From assembly GCF_013415485.1 (NCBI RefSeq), contig NZ_JACBXS010000002.1, positions 62,001 through 126,000 of the forward strand: a stretch of DNA of 64,000 nt. The letters run 5' to 3'. This document shows, piece by piece, positions 39,169 to 47,384 of this stretch. How positions within the stretch are numbered: the stretch's first letter is position 1; every line of letters begins with the position of its first letter. The notes beneath the pieces were generated by a model, which did no database searches, was not told the DNA's origin, and worked only from the letters and a program-made list of their open reading frames with translations. The translations under genes were made by a program, and so were the position numbers. The DNA is from Rhabdonatronobacter sediminivivens (GTDB taxonomy: Bacteria > Pseudomonadota > Alphaproteobacteria > Rhodobacterales > Rhodobacteraceae).

Positions 39169-39220
39169 GCAGTGCCAGAAAGAGTGCGCGCAGTATGCGC
39201 GCTCCGTTTGGTCGCACTGC
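39169..39220. repeat. Nested stem-loop upstream of murD
   Basis: Outer arms GCAGTGC (39169-39175) and GCACTGC (39214-39220) enclose a perfect inner hairpin GCGCGCA-gta-TGCGCGC (39186-39102+; 39186-39202). It lies about 70 bp before murD and could be part of its leader or a third palindromic insertion in this 276-bp gap. No ORF is credible here. Confidence 0.45.
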
Positions 39221-39288
39221 CTGCCAGAGCTTGAAGGGCAGGGCGCTTTTGCGTCATTGTCCAGATGCACACAAACGCAGGAGCATCC

Positions 39289-40710
39289 ATGATACCGGTT
39301 CAGGGGGTCGAAGGGCACAGGGTTGCGGTGCTCGGACTTGGGCGTTCGGGGCGTGCGACCTGTTCTGCCCTGCGCGCTGGCGGGGCTGAGGTTCTGGCCT
39401 GGGATGACAGCCCTGAAACCCGCGCGGCGGCCGAGGCGGAGGGGGTCCCCCTGCATGATCTGACCCGCATCGACTGGTCAGGCGTGGCGATGCTGGTCAC
39501 CTCGCCGGGAATACCGCATCTCTATCCGGCGCCGCATCCGGTGATCGCGGCAGCGTATGTCGCCGGGGTGCCGGTGGACAATGATATCGGTCTGTTCTTT
39601 CGCAGCTTCTCGACAGCCACCAACATGGCCTTCGAGGCGCCGCCAAAGGTCGTCGCCGTGACTGGATCGAACGGGAAGTCCACCACGACGGCACTGATCC
39701 ATCACATCCTGACCGAAGCGGGGATCGCTGCACAGATGGCCGGCAATATCGGCCGTGGCGTCTTGTCGCTGGACCCGCCGGGTGAGGGCGGGGTGGTGGT
39801 GCTGGAGCTCTCCAGCTACCAGACGGATCTGGCCCGCGCGCTCACGCCGGATATCGCCGTCTTCACCAATCTTTCCCCCGATCATCTGGACCGTCATGGC
39901 GGACCCGGGGGGTATTTTGCTGCGAAACGGCGTCTCTTTGCCGAAGGCGGCCCTGACCGTGCGATCATAGGCGTGGACGAGCCCGAGGGGCAGTATCTGG
40001 GCGGACAACTGGCCGAGGCGCCCGAGGACATGCGCGTGATCCGAATATCTTCCGGACGCAGGCTTTCCGGCCCCGGGTGGAATGTCTTTGCCCGCAAGGG
40101 GTATCTTGCCGAATACCGGCGGGGAAAGCAGGTGGGATCGGTCGATCTGCGGGCCATGCCGGGGTTGCCTGGGGCACATAATCACCAGAATGCCTGCGCC
40201 GCCTGGGCGGTGGCGCGCACGCTCGGCCTGAGCCCGCGCCTGATTGCCGATGCGCTGGCCAGTTTTCGCGGCCTCCCCCATCGCAGCCAGCTGGTGGCCG
40301 AGGTCGGTGGCGTGCGCTTCATCAATGATTCGAAGGCCACGAATGTGGACGCTGCCGCCCGTGCGCTGCAGGCCTTTGACCGCATCCGCTGGATTGCGGG
40401 GGGCCTGGGCAAGGAGGGGGGGATCGCCGGTCTTGCGCCGCATCTGGGATCGGTGATCAAGGCGTATCTGATCGGCCATTCCGCGCGCGATTTCGCGTTG
40501 CAACTGGGCGACACGCCCCATGCCCTGTGTGAAACCATGACGGCGGCTGTCGTGCAGGCCGCGCGGGACGCCCAGCCCGGCGAGGTGGTCCTTCTGGCCC
40601 CTGCGGCGGCAAGTTTCGACCAGTTCCCGGATTTCGAGAAGCGCGGCGACGCATTTGTTGCCGCGGTCGAGGCATGGCAGGCGGCATTTGCAGAAGGGCA
40701 GGGTGCATGA
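39289..40710 (+). CDS. murD: UDP-N-acetylmuramoyl-L-alanine--D-glutamate ligase
   Basis: Cytoplasmic peptidoglycan precursor ligase adding D-Glu. 473 residues. N-terminal Rossmann part ([17 protein letters not shown], about 10-26), the ATP-binding P-loop [19 protein letters not shown] (about 123-141), the central [12 protein letters not shown] (about 198) and the C-terminal [22 protein letters not shown] (about 333-354). ATG 39289 has AGGAG 5 nt upstream and is preferred to an ATG eight codons earlier. It is far from a visible mur cluster in this window. Confidence 0.95.
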   Translation: MIPVQGVEGHRVAVLGLGRSGRATCSALRAGGAEVLAWDDSPETRAAAEAEGVPLHDLTRIDWSGVAMLVTSPGIPHLYPAPHPVIAAAYVAGVPVDNDIGLFFRSFSTATNMAFEAPPKVVAVTGSNGKSTTTALIHHILTEAGIAAQMAGNIGRGVLSLDPPGEGGVVVLELSSYQTDLARALTPDIAVFTNLSPDHLDRHGGPGGYFAAKRRLFAEGGPDRAIIGVDEPEGQYLGGQLAEAPEDMRVIRISSGRRLSGPGWNVFARKGYLAEYRRGKQVGSVDLRAMPGLPGAHNHQNACAAWAVARTLGLSPRLIADALASFRGLPHRSQLVAEVGGVRFINDSKATNVDAAARALQAFDRIRWIAGGLGKEGGIAGLAPHLGSVIKAYLIGHSARDFALQLGDTPHALCETMTAAVVQAARDAQPGEVVLLAPAAASFDQFPDFEKRGDAFVAAVEAWQAAFAEGQGA

Positions 40711-40822
40711 GCGCTGGCGGTGCGCGCGTGGCCGGGGGGGGCGCTCCTTACCCACATCGAGGGGGTGCGGAGCGCTGGGCCGGGGCGCGCGGGGCGCGCC
40801 GACGGCCCGGTCCGGACCTCTG
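40711..40822. other. G-rich murD-aat intergenic region
   Basis: 112 bp containing an imperfect hairpin GCGCTCC...GGAGCGC (about 40740-40776) whose inner part pairs ACCC with GGGG, then GGGGCGCGCGGGGCGCGCC. No ORF or clear promoter. Likely the leader of aat. Confidence 0.3.
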
Positions 40823-41485
40823 ATGCATGGCCCCGACCCCTCGCCGCAGCCCGATCTGACGCCGGAGCTGCTGCTGCAGGCCTATTGTGCCGGTGTCTTT
40901 CCCATGGCCGAATCCCGTGACAGCGCAGAGCTGTTCTGGCTGGACCCGCGGCGGCGGGGGATCTTCCCGCTGGACCAGTTCCGAATCTCGCGCAGCCTGG
41001 CGCGGCGCATCAGGCGCGGCGGGTTCCGGGTCAGCACCGACACGGCCTTTCGTGCGGTCATGGAGGGTTGTGCCGCGCGCGAGGAAACCTGGATCAATGA
41101 CCGGATCCTTGACCTGTTTTGCGAGCTGCACGCGCGCGGCAATGCCCATTCGCTGGAGGTCTGGGAGGGCGAGACCCTGGCCGGGGGTGTCTATGGGCTG
41201 GCGATACAGGCGGCTTTTTTCGGCGAGAGCATGTTTTCGGCACGCCGGGACGGGTCCAAGCTGGCGCTGGCCTATCTGGTGCATCGGCTGCGGGCCGGCG
41301 GGTTCACCCTGTTTGACACGCAATTCCTGACACCGCATCTGGCCAGTCTGGGAGCGATCGAGATCCCCCGCGCGCGCTATCACGCTATGCTGCGCAGTGC
41401 ACTGCAACAGACGGCGGATTTCAACCGGGTTTCAGGGCAGCCGGACGCTCAGTCCGTATTGCAGCCCAGCACCCAGACGTCATAG
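40823..41485 (+). CDS. aat: Leucyl/phenylalanyl-tRNA--protein transferase
   Basis: Adds Leu or Phe from tRNA to N-terminal Arg/Lys of proteins, marking them for ClpAP through the N-end rule. 220 residues: LLLQAYCAGVFPMAES (about 14-29), ELFWLDPRRRGIFPLD (about 35-50), GESMFSARRDGSKLALAYLV (about 134-153) and FTLFDTQFLTPHLASLGAIEIPR (about 160-182). These are all expected family blocks. The last 37 nt overlap the 3' end of the converging DUF2155 gene. Confidence 0.95.
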   Translation: MHGPDPSPQPDLTPELLLQAYCAGVFPMAESRDSAELFWLDPRRRGIFPLDQFRISRSLARRIRRGGFRVSTDTAFRAVMEGCAAREETWINDRILDLFCELHARGNAHSLEVWEGETLAGGVYGLAIQAAFFGESMFSARRDGSKLALAYLVHRLRAGGFTLFDTQFLTPHLASLGAIEIPRARYHAMLRSALQQTADFNRVSGQPDAQSVLQPSTQTS

Positions 41486-41868
41486 CGCGCGTGGTCGAGT
41501 GCGTTGAGTGCCGGGCTGGAGGCGATCATCCAGCCGTCGAACAGCACGGTTTCCGACCTCTCATCCCGGATGGTGAGCCAGGCAAAGGCCTCGGACGTGG
41601 GATCGTCAGGGGGGTAGCGGCATTCGGCCAAGGTGATGCGCAAGGGGCCCAACATCGCGCTGCCACCAACCTGAAGCGCAATGTCGCGGCTCGTGCCGGC
41701 GATCTTGTCAAGGCCGCGCAGCAGTGCACTGTCAGCGCGTTGCACTTGCGGGGCGCTTGCAGGGGCAGGGCCGGTCAGGCCCGCCACCGACAACATCAGG
41801 GCCGCTGCGAAGATCACGCGGAAACGCCAAAAGGCAGGCAGGCGCAGATGGGTCACTCGGGCGTCCAT
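41449..41868 (-). CDS. DUF2155 domain-containing exported protein
   Basis: 139 residues with an N-terminal signal segment ([26 protein letters not shown], about 14-39), then DUF2155: [68 protein letters not shown]. The family is alphaproteobacterial, periplasmic and uncharacterised, usually next to NDUFA12 and aat, as here. ATG 41868 overlaps the end of the NDUFA12 gene by 16 nt, and the 3' end overlaps aat by 37 nt in the convergent sense. Confidence 0.88.
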   Translation of the reverse strand: MDARVTHLRLPAFWRFRVIFAAALMLSVAGLTGPAPASAPQVQRADSALLRGLDKIAGTSRDIALQVGGSAMLGPLRITLAECRYPPDDPTSEAFAWLTIRDERSETVLFDGWMIASSPALNALDHARYDVWVLGCNTD

Positions 41869-42227
41869 GCCTCGTAGTCCGAGCGCGCAGCGGGTGTCGC
41901 GCGGCGAATGGACCCGGCCGGCGCATAGGCCTGCACGGTTCCGGTCAGGTTTTCCTGATGCGGGCGCTCCCAGGGCTTGTGCGTTACCGGCACCTCGGTC
42001 GGCGGCGAATCCCAGGTGTGATGCAGCCACCCGTGCCATTCGGGGGCGACGCGGCTGGCCTCGGTTTCGCCGTTGTAGATGACCCAGCGCCGTTTGCCAT
42101 CGGCGTTGCGATAGAATTTGTTCCCTTGGGCGTCTTCGCCGACAAGGACGCCTTTGCGCCAGGTGTGAAGCTGGGTGCCAAGGGTCTGGCTGTTCCACCA
42201 GGTCAGTAGCCGGAGAAGGAAATTCAT
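41853..42227 (-). CDS. NADH:ubiquinone oxidoreductase accessory subunit NDUFA12
   Basis: 124 residues matching the 17.2-kDa/B17.2 accessory subunit of complex I shared by alphaproteobacteria and mitochondria. [24 protein letters not shown] is at the start, then [48 protein letters not shown]. It sits on the matrix/cytoplasmic arm of complex I near the Q module. ATG 42227 has GAGGA 6 nt upstream; an ATG at 42239 is less well placed. Coupled to DUF2155 by overlap. The nuo operon is not in this window. Confidence 0.93.
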   Translation of the reverse strand: MNFLLRLLTWWNSQTLGTQLHTWRKGVLVGEDAQGNKFYRNADGKRRWVIYNGETEASRVAPEWHGWLHHTWDSPPTEVPVTHKPWERPHQENLTGTVQAYAPAGSIRRATPAARSDYEAWTPE

Positions 42228-42239
42228 GGGTGTCCTCAT

Positions 42240-42561
42240 GGCGCGATCCTGTTCCGGGTGATAGCGCCTATTTGCGCCGGGGTCCAGATGCTGCACCTAA
42301 GGGCGGGCGCGCAGCGCATCCCCTGCGTGCGCATGTGCACAGGTGCCTGTGCAAGCCCGGTCTGTGGGCTTGAAAATGCCGCAATGTCGTGCAATCTTCG
42401 GTTGAAGACTGCGTTTCGGGCTGTGGTTCCCCTATTCCAATTGGTGGCGTGATTCGCCAACTTCCGGAGCGTAGTGGCAAGTGAGATATCCGTATGAGGG
42501 TGCGGGTGGGAGGCGTCTCGGCTTGCAGAGGACAGGGCCTCTTGGTTTGGGTGAAAAAAAC
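42240..42561. other. Divergent region NDUFA12 / XRE regulator
   Basis: 322 bp without a gene. It holds an 18-bp near-perfect palindrome TGCACAGGTGCCTGTGCA (42336-42353), whose size and GTGCA ends recall binding sites of LuxR/TraR-type regulators; a LuxR-type gene lies 0.75 kb away. Promoters for both divergent genes must be here. The XRE gene lacks a clear Shine-Dalgarno. Confidence 0.35.
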
Positions 42562-42969
42562 ATGAATGACATTGACCGACACGTGGGACAGCGTATCCGT
42601 GCGCACAGGCTTATGGCCGGGATCAGCCAGAACGAACTCGGCGAGGCAATCGGCGTTCGATTCCAGCAGGTACAGAAATACGAAACAGGGCAGAACCGTA
42701 TAAGCGCCTCCAGGTTGTGTGCCATTGCCACACGGCTGGGTGTGCCGGTGCGGGTGTTCTTCGAAGGGATTTCCACCCTGCCCGAAAGCGTTGGTAGCGG
42801 CGGGCAGGACAGCGCGGCACAGGATATTTCCGGCAATGAGTTGTCGCTGTCGCTGATGCGCAAGACGGCGCTTCTGTCGCAGGCGCAACGGCGGGCGATC
42901 TGCGCGATGATCGATGCAATGGTGGAGCCGGGCGCCAAGGCTGCGTCGGCGCGTACGGAACAGGCATGA
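42562..42969 (+). CDS. XRE-family helix-turn-helix regulator
   Basis: 135 residues. An N-terminal Cro/CI HTH lies at about 8-65 (VGQRIRAHRLMAGISQNELGEAIGVRFQQVQKYETGQNRISASRL), with FEGI after it. The C-terminal helical region (about 95-125, SLMRKTALLSQAQRRAICAMIDAM) is probably for oligomerisation. This layout is common among alphaproteobacterial regulators of exopolysaccharide, phasing or competence genes; no target can be named. Upstream of and co-oriented with the LuxR-type gene, 140 bp apart. Confidence 0.85.
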   Translation: MNDIDRHVGQRIRAHRLMAGISQNELGEAIGVRFQQVQKYETGQNRISASRLCAIATRLGVPVRVFFEGISTLPESVGSGGQDSAAQDISGNELSLSLMRKTALLSQAQRRAICAMIDAMVEPGAKAASARTEQA

Positions 42970-43109
42970 TACGCATTCTGGTCATTGCAGGACCTGTTAA
43001 GGGTGCGTAACCTAGCAGACTCGGCGCGCGGCATTCTGCGTGGTGCAACAACAGGTGGACGCGCTCTGGCATAGGGGATGACACGCTGCGACTGTTCGAT
43101 CTGAGTTCG

Positions 43110-43787
43110 GTGCCACAGGACGAGGCCCCGGTAACGGGGTTTCTGGATCAACTGTGCCATCGGTTCGAGTTCGAATATGCCGCCTATGCCGGGTTCAATT
43201 CCATGGATGGCTCGGTCCACGGGTTCGTCAACTATCCTGACGCGTGGAAAGAGCATTACAGCAAAAGCCAGTTCGAGGGAATCGACCCCACCCTGCGGAT
43301 GGCTGCGCGTAGCGTGGCGCCGGTGGACTGGTCACGGCTTGAACATGACCGCGACTTCGCCACCGTCTTCAAGAGCGCGCGCGATTTCGGCATCAGTGAC
43401 CGGGGTCTGACCATTCCCATTCGTGGGCCCTATGGGGACCTGGGCATGCTGAGCGTGACGCGCGACTGCACCCCGGCGGAATGGCGCAGCCTGAAGCGCA
43501 AGGTGATGGTGGATCTGCAAGGCGTCGCCGCGCATGTGCATGATGCGGTCATGCGCTCTGGCTTGGTGATGCGGGCGGTGCGTGTGCCGTCCTTGTCATC
43601 GCGTGAGCGTGAAATCCTGCAGTGGATCGCCGCGGGCAAGACGCAGCAGGATGTGTCGGATATCCTCAGCATCTCGCACCGCACGGTTGAGGTTCACATG
43701 CGTTCGGCCCGCGAAAAGCTGCATGCGCTGACCACGCCGCAGGCGGTGGCCCGGGCGATTGCGATGCGCATCATTCAGCCCCTGTAG
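43110..43787 (+). CDS. LuxR-type autoinducer-binding transcriptional regulator
   Basis: 225 residues (from GTG 43110). The N-terminal AHL-binding domain keeps the residues that contact acyl-homoserine lactones: Tyr42 and Trp46 (NYPDAW), Tyr50, Asp59-Pro60 (GIDPTL) and Trp74 (VDW). The C-terminal LuxR HTH is at about 160-205 (LSSREREILQWIAAGKTQQDVSDILSISHRTVEVH). No luxI gene lies within the window, so this is an apparent solo or has a distant synthase. The start is uncertain: no ATG exists in frame, GTG 43110 has no Shine-Dalgarno, and CTG 43086 follows AGGGGA. Confidence 0.9.
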   Translation: MPQDEAPVTGFLDQLCHRFEFEYAAYAGFNSMDGSVHGFVNYPDAWKEHYSKSQFEGIDPTLRMAARSVAPVDWSRLEHDRDFATVFKSARDFGISDRGLTIPIRGPYGDLGMLSVTRDCTPAEWRSLKRKVMVDLQGVAAHVHDAVMRSGLVMRAVRVPSLSSREREILQWIAAGKTQQDVSDILSISHRTVEVHMRSAREKLHALTTPQAVARAIAMRIIQPL

Positions 43788-44026
43788 CGGGACGCCGTTT
43801 ATATGGGCCGGGGTCCGTGCAGTGATCGCGGGATGCGCTCAACTTTTGATCGCGCAGGCCGGGAGATGTGGCAAAGCCGTGCAACCAGTGGCTGTATGGC
43901 ATCGCTCTGGCCACATCAGGGACAATCCGCTGCACAATGACGCGAGTAGCACCGCTAAATTCCGTGACAACCTGCGGCAACTGTGCTGCAATCACCTTGT
44001 GATGCAGTCATCAGAGGAGGATACAC

Positions 44027-44194
44027 ATGTCATTGAGTTCGCATATTCAGGAGCTCCGCCGGAAGCATGAACATCTGTCCGAGCAGGTTGAACAGGCGCA
44101 GCGCTCGCCCAGCTCAAACCCGCTGGCGATTGCGGAGCTGAAGAAGCAGAAGCTTCGCCTGAAGGAAGAAATCCAGCGCCTGGCTCCGAATTGA
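44027..44194 (+). CDS. DUF465 (YdcH-like) small coiled-coil protein
   Basis: A 55-residue peptide, MSLSSHIQELRRKHEHLSEQ..., ending in KKQKLRLKEEIQRLAPN. Heptad-like charged and leucine positions suggest an antiparallel coiled-coil hairpin, which matches DUF465. AGAGGAGG lies just before ATG 44027 and a strong terminator follows at 44230. Small DUF465 proteins are abundant in alphaproteobacteria and have no settled function. The 239-bp gap upstream (43788-44026) shows no other gene. Confidence 0.85.
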   Translation: MSLSSHIQELRRKHEHLSEQVEQAQRSPSSNPLAIAELKKQKLRLKEEIQRLAPN

Positions 44195-44229
44195 ACGTGG
44201 TTTCGAACAGTCGCATTTGATCAACAGAC

Positions 44230-44259
44230 AACGGCCCGCGATTGCGGGCCGTTTTTTTT
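44230..44259 (+). terminator. Strong intrinsic terminator after the DUF465 gene
   Basis: AACGGCCCGC-gatt-GCGGGCCGTT (44230-44253) followed by an uninterrupted T-run to 44259. Perfect 10-bp stem. It also faces the 3' end of the converging phaB, 32 bp away. Confidence 0.93.
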
Positions 44260-44291
44260 GGGCGAACGTTTTTCTCGGGCGAACAAGGATA

Positions 44292-45014
44292 TCAGCCGAA
44301 GAACTGCGCCCCGTTGGCCGAGATGGTCGAGCCGTTGATGAACCCTGCGTCATCGGACACCAGGAAGGCGACGCAGCGCGCGATTTCCTCAGGCTCACCC
44401 AGACGCCCGGCGGGGATCTGCGCGATGATAGACTCGCGCACCTTTTCCGGCACGGCCATCACCATTTCCGTGGCGATATAACCCGGGCAGACGGCATTGG
44501 CGGTGATGCCCGCGCGCGCGCCCTCTTGCGCCAGGGAGCGCACGATGCCGATATCGCCCGCCTTGGTGGCAGCATAGTTTACCTGCGCAAACTGGCCCTT
44601 CTGCCCGTTGACCGAGCTGATCACCACCACGCGGCCGAACTTGCGCTCACGCATGCCGGGCCAGACGGGGTGGATGGTGTTGAACACGCCGGTCAGGTTG
44701 GTGTCGATCACCTGCTGCCACTGCTCCGGGGTCATCTTGTGGAAAGGTGCATCACGGGTGATGCCCGCATTGGCGACCACAATCTCGATCGGACCCAGAT
44801 CGGCCTCGACCTTGGCGATCCCCTCCTTGGACGCCGCATAATCGGCCACATCCCATTTGTAGGTCTTGATGCCGGTTTCGTCCGTGAACCTGGCTGCGGC
44901 TTCGTCATTGCCGGCGTAGCTTGCGGCAACGGTATAGCCCTTGTCCTTCAGCGACTTGGCAATCGCAGCGCCAATTCCGCGCGATCCGCCTGTGACCAGT
45001 GCAACCCGTGACAT
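44292..45014 (-). CDS. phaB: Acetoacetyl-CoA reductase
   Basis: NADPH-dependent short-chain dehydrogenase making (R)-3-hydroxybutyryl-CoA for polyhydroxybutyrate. 240 residues: ALVTGGSRGIGAAIAKSL (about 5-22), NAGITRDAPFHKM (about 85-97), catalytic Ser in VVISSVNGQKGQF (about 137) and Tyr-x3-Lys in VNYAATKAG (about 150). The C-terminal PAGRLGEPEEIARCVAFLVSDDAGFINGSTISANGAQ fits PhaB. Downstream of phaA on the same strand across a 103-bp gap that contains a large hairpin. GGAGGAGGA precedes the start. Confidence 0.94.
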   Translation of the reverse strand: MSRVALVTGGSRGIGAAIAKSLKDKGYTVAASYAGNDEAAARFTDETGIKTYKWDVADYAASKEGIAKVEADLGPIEIVVANAGITRDAPFHKMTPEQWQQVIDTNLTGVFNTIHPVWPGMRERKFGRVVVISSVNGQKGQFAQVNYAATKAGDIGIVRSLAQEGARAGITANAVCPGYIATEMVMAVPEKVRESIIAQIPAGRLGEPEEIARCVAFLVSDDAGFINGSTISANGAQFFG

Positions 45015-45057
45015 GGTGTCCTCCTCCGATGAATTGTTGAAACTTTGCTAACCCATG

Positions 45058-45094
45058 CCGACCGGCTGCGCAACAAAGTTGCGCAGCCGGTCGG
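45058..45094. repeat. Perfect 17-bp hairpin between phaA and phaB
   Basis: CCGACCGGCTGCGCAAC (45058-45074), loop AAA, GTTGCGCAGCCGGTCGG (45078-45094). In the phaA-phaB transcript this is a very stable stem without a T-run. It could protect the upstream phaA message, partly terminate, or be an inverted binding site. Confidence 0.8.
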
Positions 45095-45117
45095 TGGAAA
45101 AACTCATGCGCCCTGCG

Positions 45118-46290
45118 TCATCGCTCCAGGCACATGGCAACGCCCATGCCGCCGCCGATGCAGAGCGTGGCCAGACCCTTGTGCGCATCCCGGCGCTGCA
45201 TTTCGAACAGCAGCGTGTTCAGGATCCGGCACCCCGAGGCGCCGATGGGGTGGCCGATGGCGATGGCGCCGCCGTTGACATTCACCACATCCGGGTTCCA
45301 GCCCATGTCCTTGTTGACAGCGCAGGCCTGGGCGGCAAAGGCCTCGTTGGCCTCGACCAGGTCCAGATCCTCGGGCTTCCAGCCGGCTTTTTCCAGCGCC
45401 TTGCGGCTGGCATGGATGGGGCCCACGCCCATGATCGACGGGTCCAGCCCCGCGGTGGCGTAGCTGGCGATGCGTGCCAGCGGGGTCAGGCCGCGGCGTT
45501 CAGCCTCTTCGGCGGTCATCAGCATGACGGCCGCAGCGCCGTCATTGATGCCGCTGGCATTGCCCGCCGTGACCGAGCCATCCTTGGTGAAGGCCGGGCG
45601 CAGCTTGGCCATGTTCTCCACCGTGGCCCCGTGGCGGATGTATTCGTCCTGATCCACCATGACCTCACCCTTGCGGGTCTTGATGGTGAAGGGCACGATC
45701 TCGTCGGCGAACTTGCCGGCCTTTTGCGCCGCTTCGGCCTTGTTCTGCGAGGTGGCGGCGAATTCGTCCTGCGCATCGCGGCTGATCTGCCATTGCTGGG
45801 CCACGTTTTCCGCGGTCTGGCCCATGTGGTAGCCGTTGAAGGCATCCCACAGCCCATCGCGGATCATGGTGTCGATGAACTTGACATCGCCCATCTTGTG
45901 ACCGGCGCGCAGATGCGCGACATGGGGGCTCAGGCTCATGTTTTCCTGGCCACCTGCCAGTACGATGCCCGAATCGCCAAGCTGAATATGCTGCGCGCCC
46001 AGTGCCACCGCACGCAGGCCCGAGCCGCACACCTGGTTGATGCTCCAGGCCGCGGCTTCGACCGGCAGTCCGGCATTGACATGCGCCTGGCGCGCGGGGT
46101 TCTGGCCCTGACCGGCGGTCAGGACCTGGCCCAGGATGGTCTCGGACACCTCGGCCTTGTCGATCCCGGCGCGGGCGACGACAGCCTCCAGCACGGCGGC
46201 GCCCAGGTCATGCGCGGGGGTGTTGGCGAAGGCTCCGTTGAAGGATCCGACAGCGGTGCGCGCGGCAGATACGATAACGACATTGGTCAT
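45118..46290 (-). CDS. phaA: Acetyl-CoA acetyltransferase (beta-ketothiolase)
   Basis: Condenses two acetyl-CoA to acetoacetyl-CoA, first step of polyhydroxybutyrate synthesis. 390 residues with the thiolase signatures: active Cys in [16 protein letters not shown] (about 88), [17 protein letters not shown] (about 340-356, active His) and the second Cys in [14 protein letters not shown] at the C-terminus. AGGAG 5 nt before ATG 46290. The 224 bp upstream (46291-46514) hold TGC-rich runs such as GCATAGCTGC and GCTGCGCTGC that recall PhaR operators, but this is weak. Confidence 0.94.
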   Translation of the reverse strand: MTNVVIVSAARTAVGSFNGAFANTPAHDLGAAVLEAVVARAGIDKAEVSETILGQVLTAGQGQNPARQAHVNAGLPVEAAAWSINQVCGSGLRAVALGAQHIQLGDSGIVLAGGQENMSLSPHVAHLRAGHKMGDVKFIDTMIRDGLWDAFNGYHMGQTAENVAQQWQISRDAQDEFAATSQNKAEAAQKAGKFADEIVPFTIKTRKGEVMVDQDEYIRHGATVENMAKLRPAFTKDGSVTAGNASGINDGAAAVMLMTAEEAERRGLTPLARIASYATAGLDPSIMGVGPIHASRKALEKAGWKPEDLDLVEANEAFAAQACAVNKDMGWNPDVVNVNGGAIAIGHPIGASGCRILNTLLFEMQRRDAHKGLATLCIGGGMGVAMCLER

Positions 46291-46514
46291 GGATGCTCCT
46301 CTCTCCATAGCGGCGGAGCGGGATAATCCGGATCGGCGGAACACGCTCCGTGCAACGCCCGTTTTGCATAGCTGCTATCACTCTGGTTGGCAATGCTGCG
46401 CTGCGGAAAGCCCGTTGCCGTCACGCATGGCGCGACACACTGTTTCGCCCCCGGGCCAGTCCGGCCAATGGACATGCCTTGCCTTAACGGTTAAAGAATG
46501 ATTGAGGAAAAAAC

Positions 46515-46841
46515 ATGAATAAAACAATTGCCAAATATCACCTCGGGCAGATTGTCCGCCACCGGAAGCATCCGTTCCGGGGCGTTGTATTCGACGTGGA
46601 CCCGAGTTTCTCCAATTCCGATGAATGGTATGAGGCCATCCCCGAGGACAGCCGTCCCGCCAAGGAGCAGCCCTTCTACCACCTGCTGGCCGAGAACGAG
46701 CAGTGCTATTATGTGGCCTATGTGTCCGAGCAGAACCTGCTGCCTGACGATTCGGGTGAACCGATCGAGCACCCGGACCTGGGCGATCTGTTCGGTGACT
46801 TCAGCGACGGTATCTATCCGCTGCAGGTGCAACTGAACTGA
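46515..46841 (+). CDS. hspQ: Heat shock protein HspQ
   Basis: 108 residues of the YccV/HspQ hemimethylated-DNA-binding-like fold: KYHLGQIVRHRKHPFRGVVFDVDP (about 7-30), FYHLLAENEQCYYVAYVSEQNLL (about 54-76) and IEHPDLGDLF. HspQ affects DnaA turnover and is a specificity enhancer of Lon in enterobacteria. No RpoH-type promoter could be identified upstream. Converges on the RsbW-like gene. Confidence 0.93.
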   Translation: MNKTIAKYHLGQIVRHRKHPFRGVVFDVDPSFSNSDEWYEAIPEDSRPAKEQPFYHLLAENEQCYYVAYVSEQNLLPDDSGEPIEHPDLGDLFGDFSDGIYPLQVQLN

Positions 46842-46853
46842 CCGCAGCGATGC

Positions 46854-46875
46854 CCGCAGCCGGATCGGGCTGCGG
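46854..46875. terminator. Bidirectional hairpin between hspQ and the RsbW-like gene
   Basis: CCGCAGCC (46854-46861), 6-nt loop, GGCTGCGG (46868-46875), placed between two converging stops. No T-run. Confidence 0.4.
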
Positions 46876-46896
46876 CGGTGCGAAGGTCCACCCCCC

Positions 46897-47373
46897 TCAG
46901 TTGACTGGCAGAATCGGTATGCGCAGGTCCAGCCGATTGAATCCCGGGTGACAGTGATAGTCCAGCCGGTCGGTCAGGGTTCGAATGATGTGCCAGCCGA
47001 ACCCGCCTTCGGGCAGGCACCAGGGCGGATCCGGTGGGGCGCTCGGAGGTGTCCCCTCGGGCAAGGGGACGCCGTAGTCCGTGACAATGCAGACCAGCCC
47101 ATCGCCTTCGCAGTGCAGGACCAGCTGGATCGGGCCCGGTGCCGTTGCGTATCCGTGTTCGGTGATGTTGTTGCAGACCTCGGCCAGGACAAGCTCCGCA
47201 GTGCCAAGGGTGGCATCATCCACGCCTTGCGTGCGAAGGTGGTTGCGCAGGCGCAGCATGACCTTGCGCGTCTGCATGTCCCCGGATTGAAAGACGCAGG
47301 CAAATCCGCTGCCCGCGCCGGGTTCATCTGGAGGTATGTTGTCCCTGGTCACCTTGACAATCCTGCCACACAT
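46897..47373 (-). CDS. RsbW-like ATP-binding anti-sigma/serine kinase
   Basis: 158 residues of the HATPase_c_2 fold. N-box ELVLAEVCNNITEHGY (about 60-75) and G-box EGGFGWHIIRTLTDRLDYH (about 121-139) are present; the histidine-kinase H-box is absent. Such proteins phosphorylate a STAS antagonist and often bind a sigma factor. The STAS partner is 11 bp upstream on the same strand, forming a partner-switching pair. No sigma factor or PP2C phosphatase lies beside them. Confidence 0.88.
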   Translation of the reverse strand: MCGRIVKVTRDNIPPDEPGAGSGFACVFQSGDMQTRKVMLRLRNHLRTQGVDDATLGTAELVLAEVCNNITEHGYATAPGPIQLVLHCEGDGLVCIVTDYGVPLPEGTPPSAPPDPPWCLPEGGFGWHIIRTLTDRLDYHCHPGFNRLDLRIPILPVN

Positions 47374-47384
47374 GGCGCGTCCCC

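Noticed and set aside
46291..46514. PhaR operators upstream of phaA
   Set aside because: TGC-rich words occur but no clear CTGC-N3/4-GCAG pair could be fixed, so no site is annotated.
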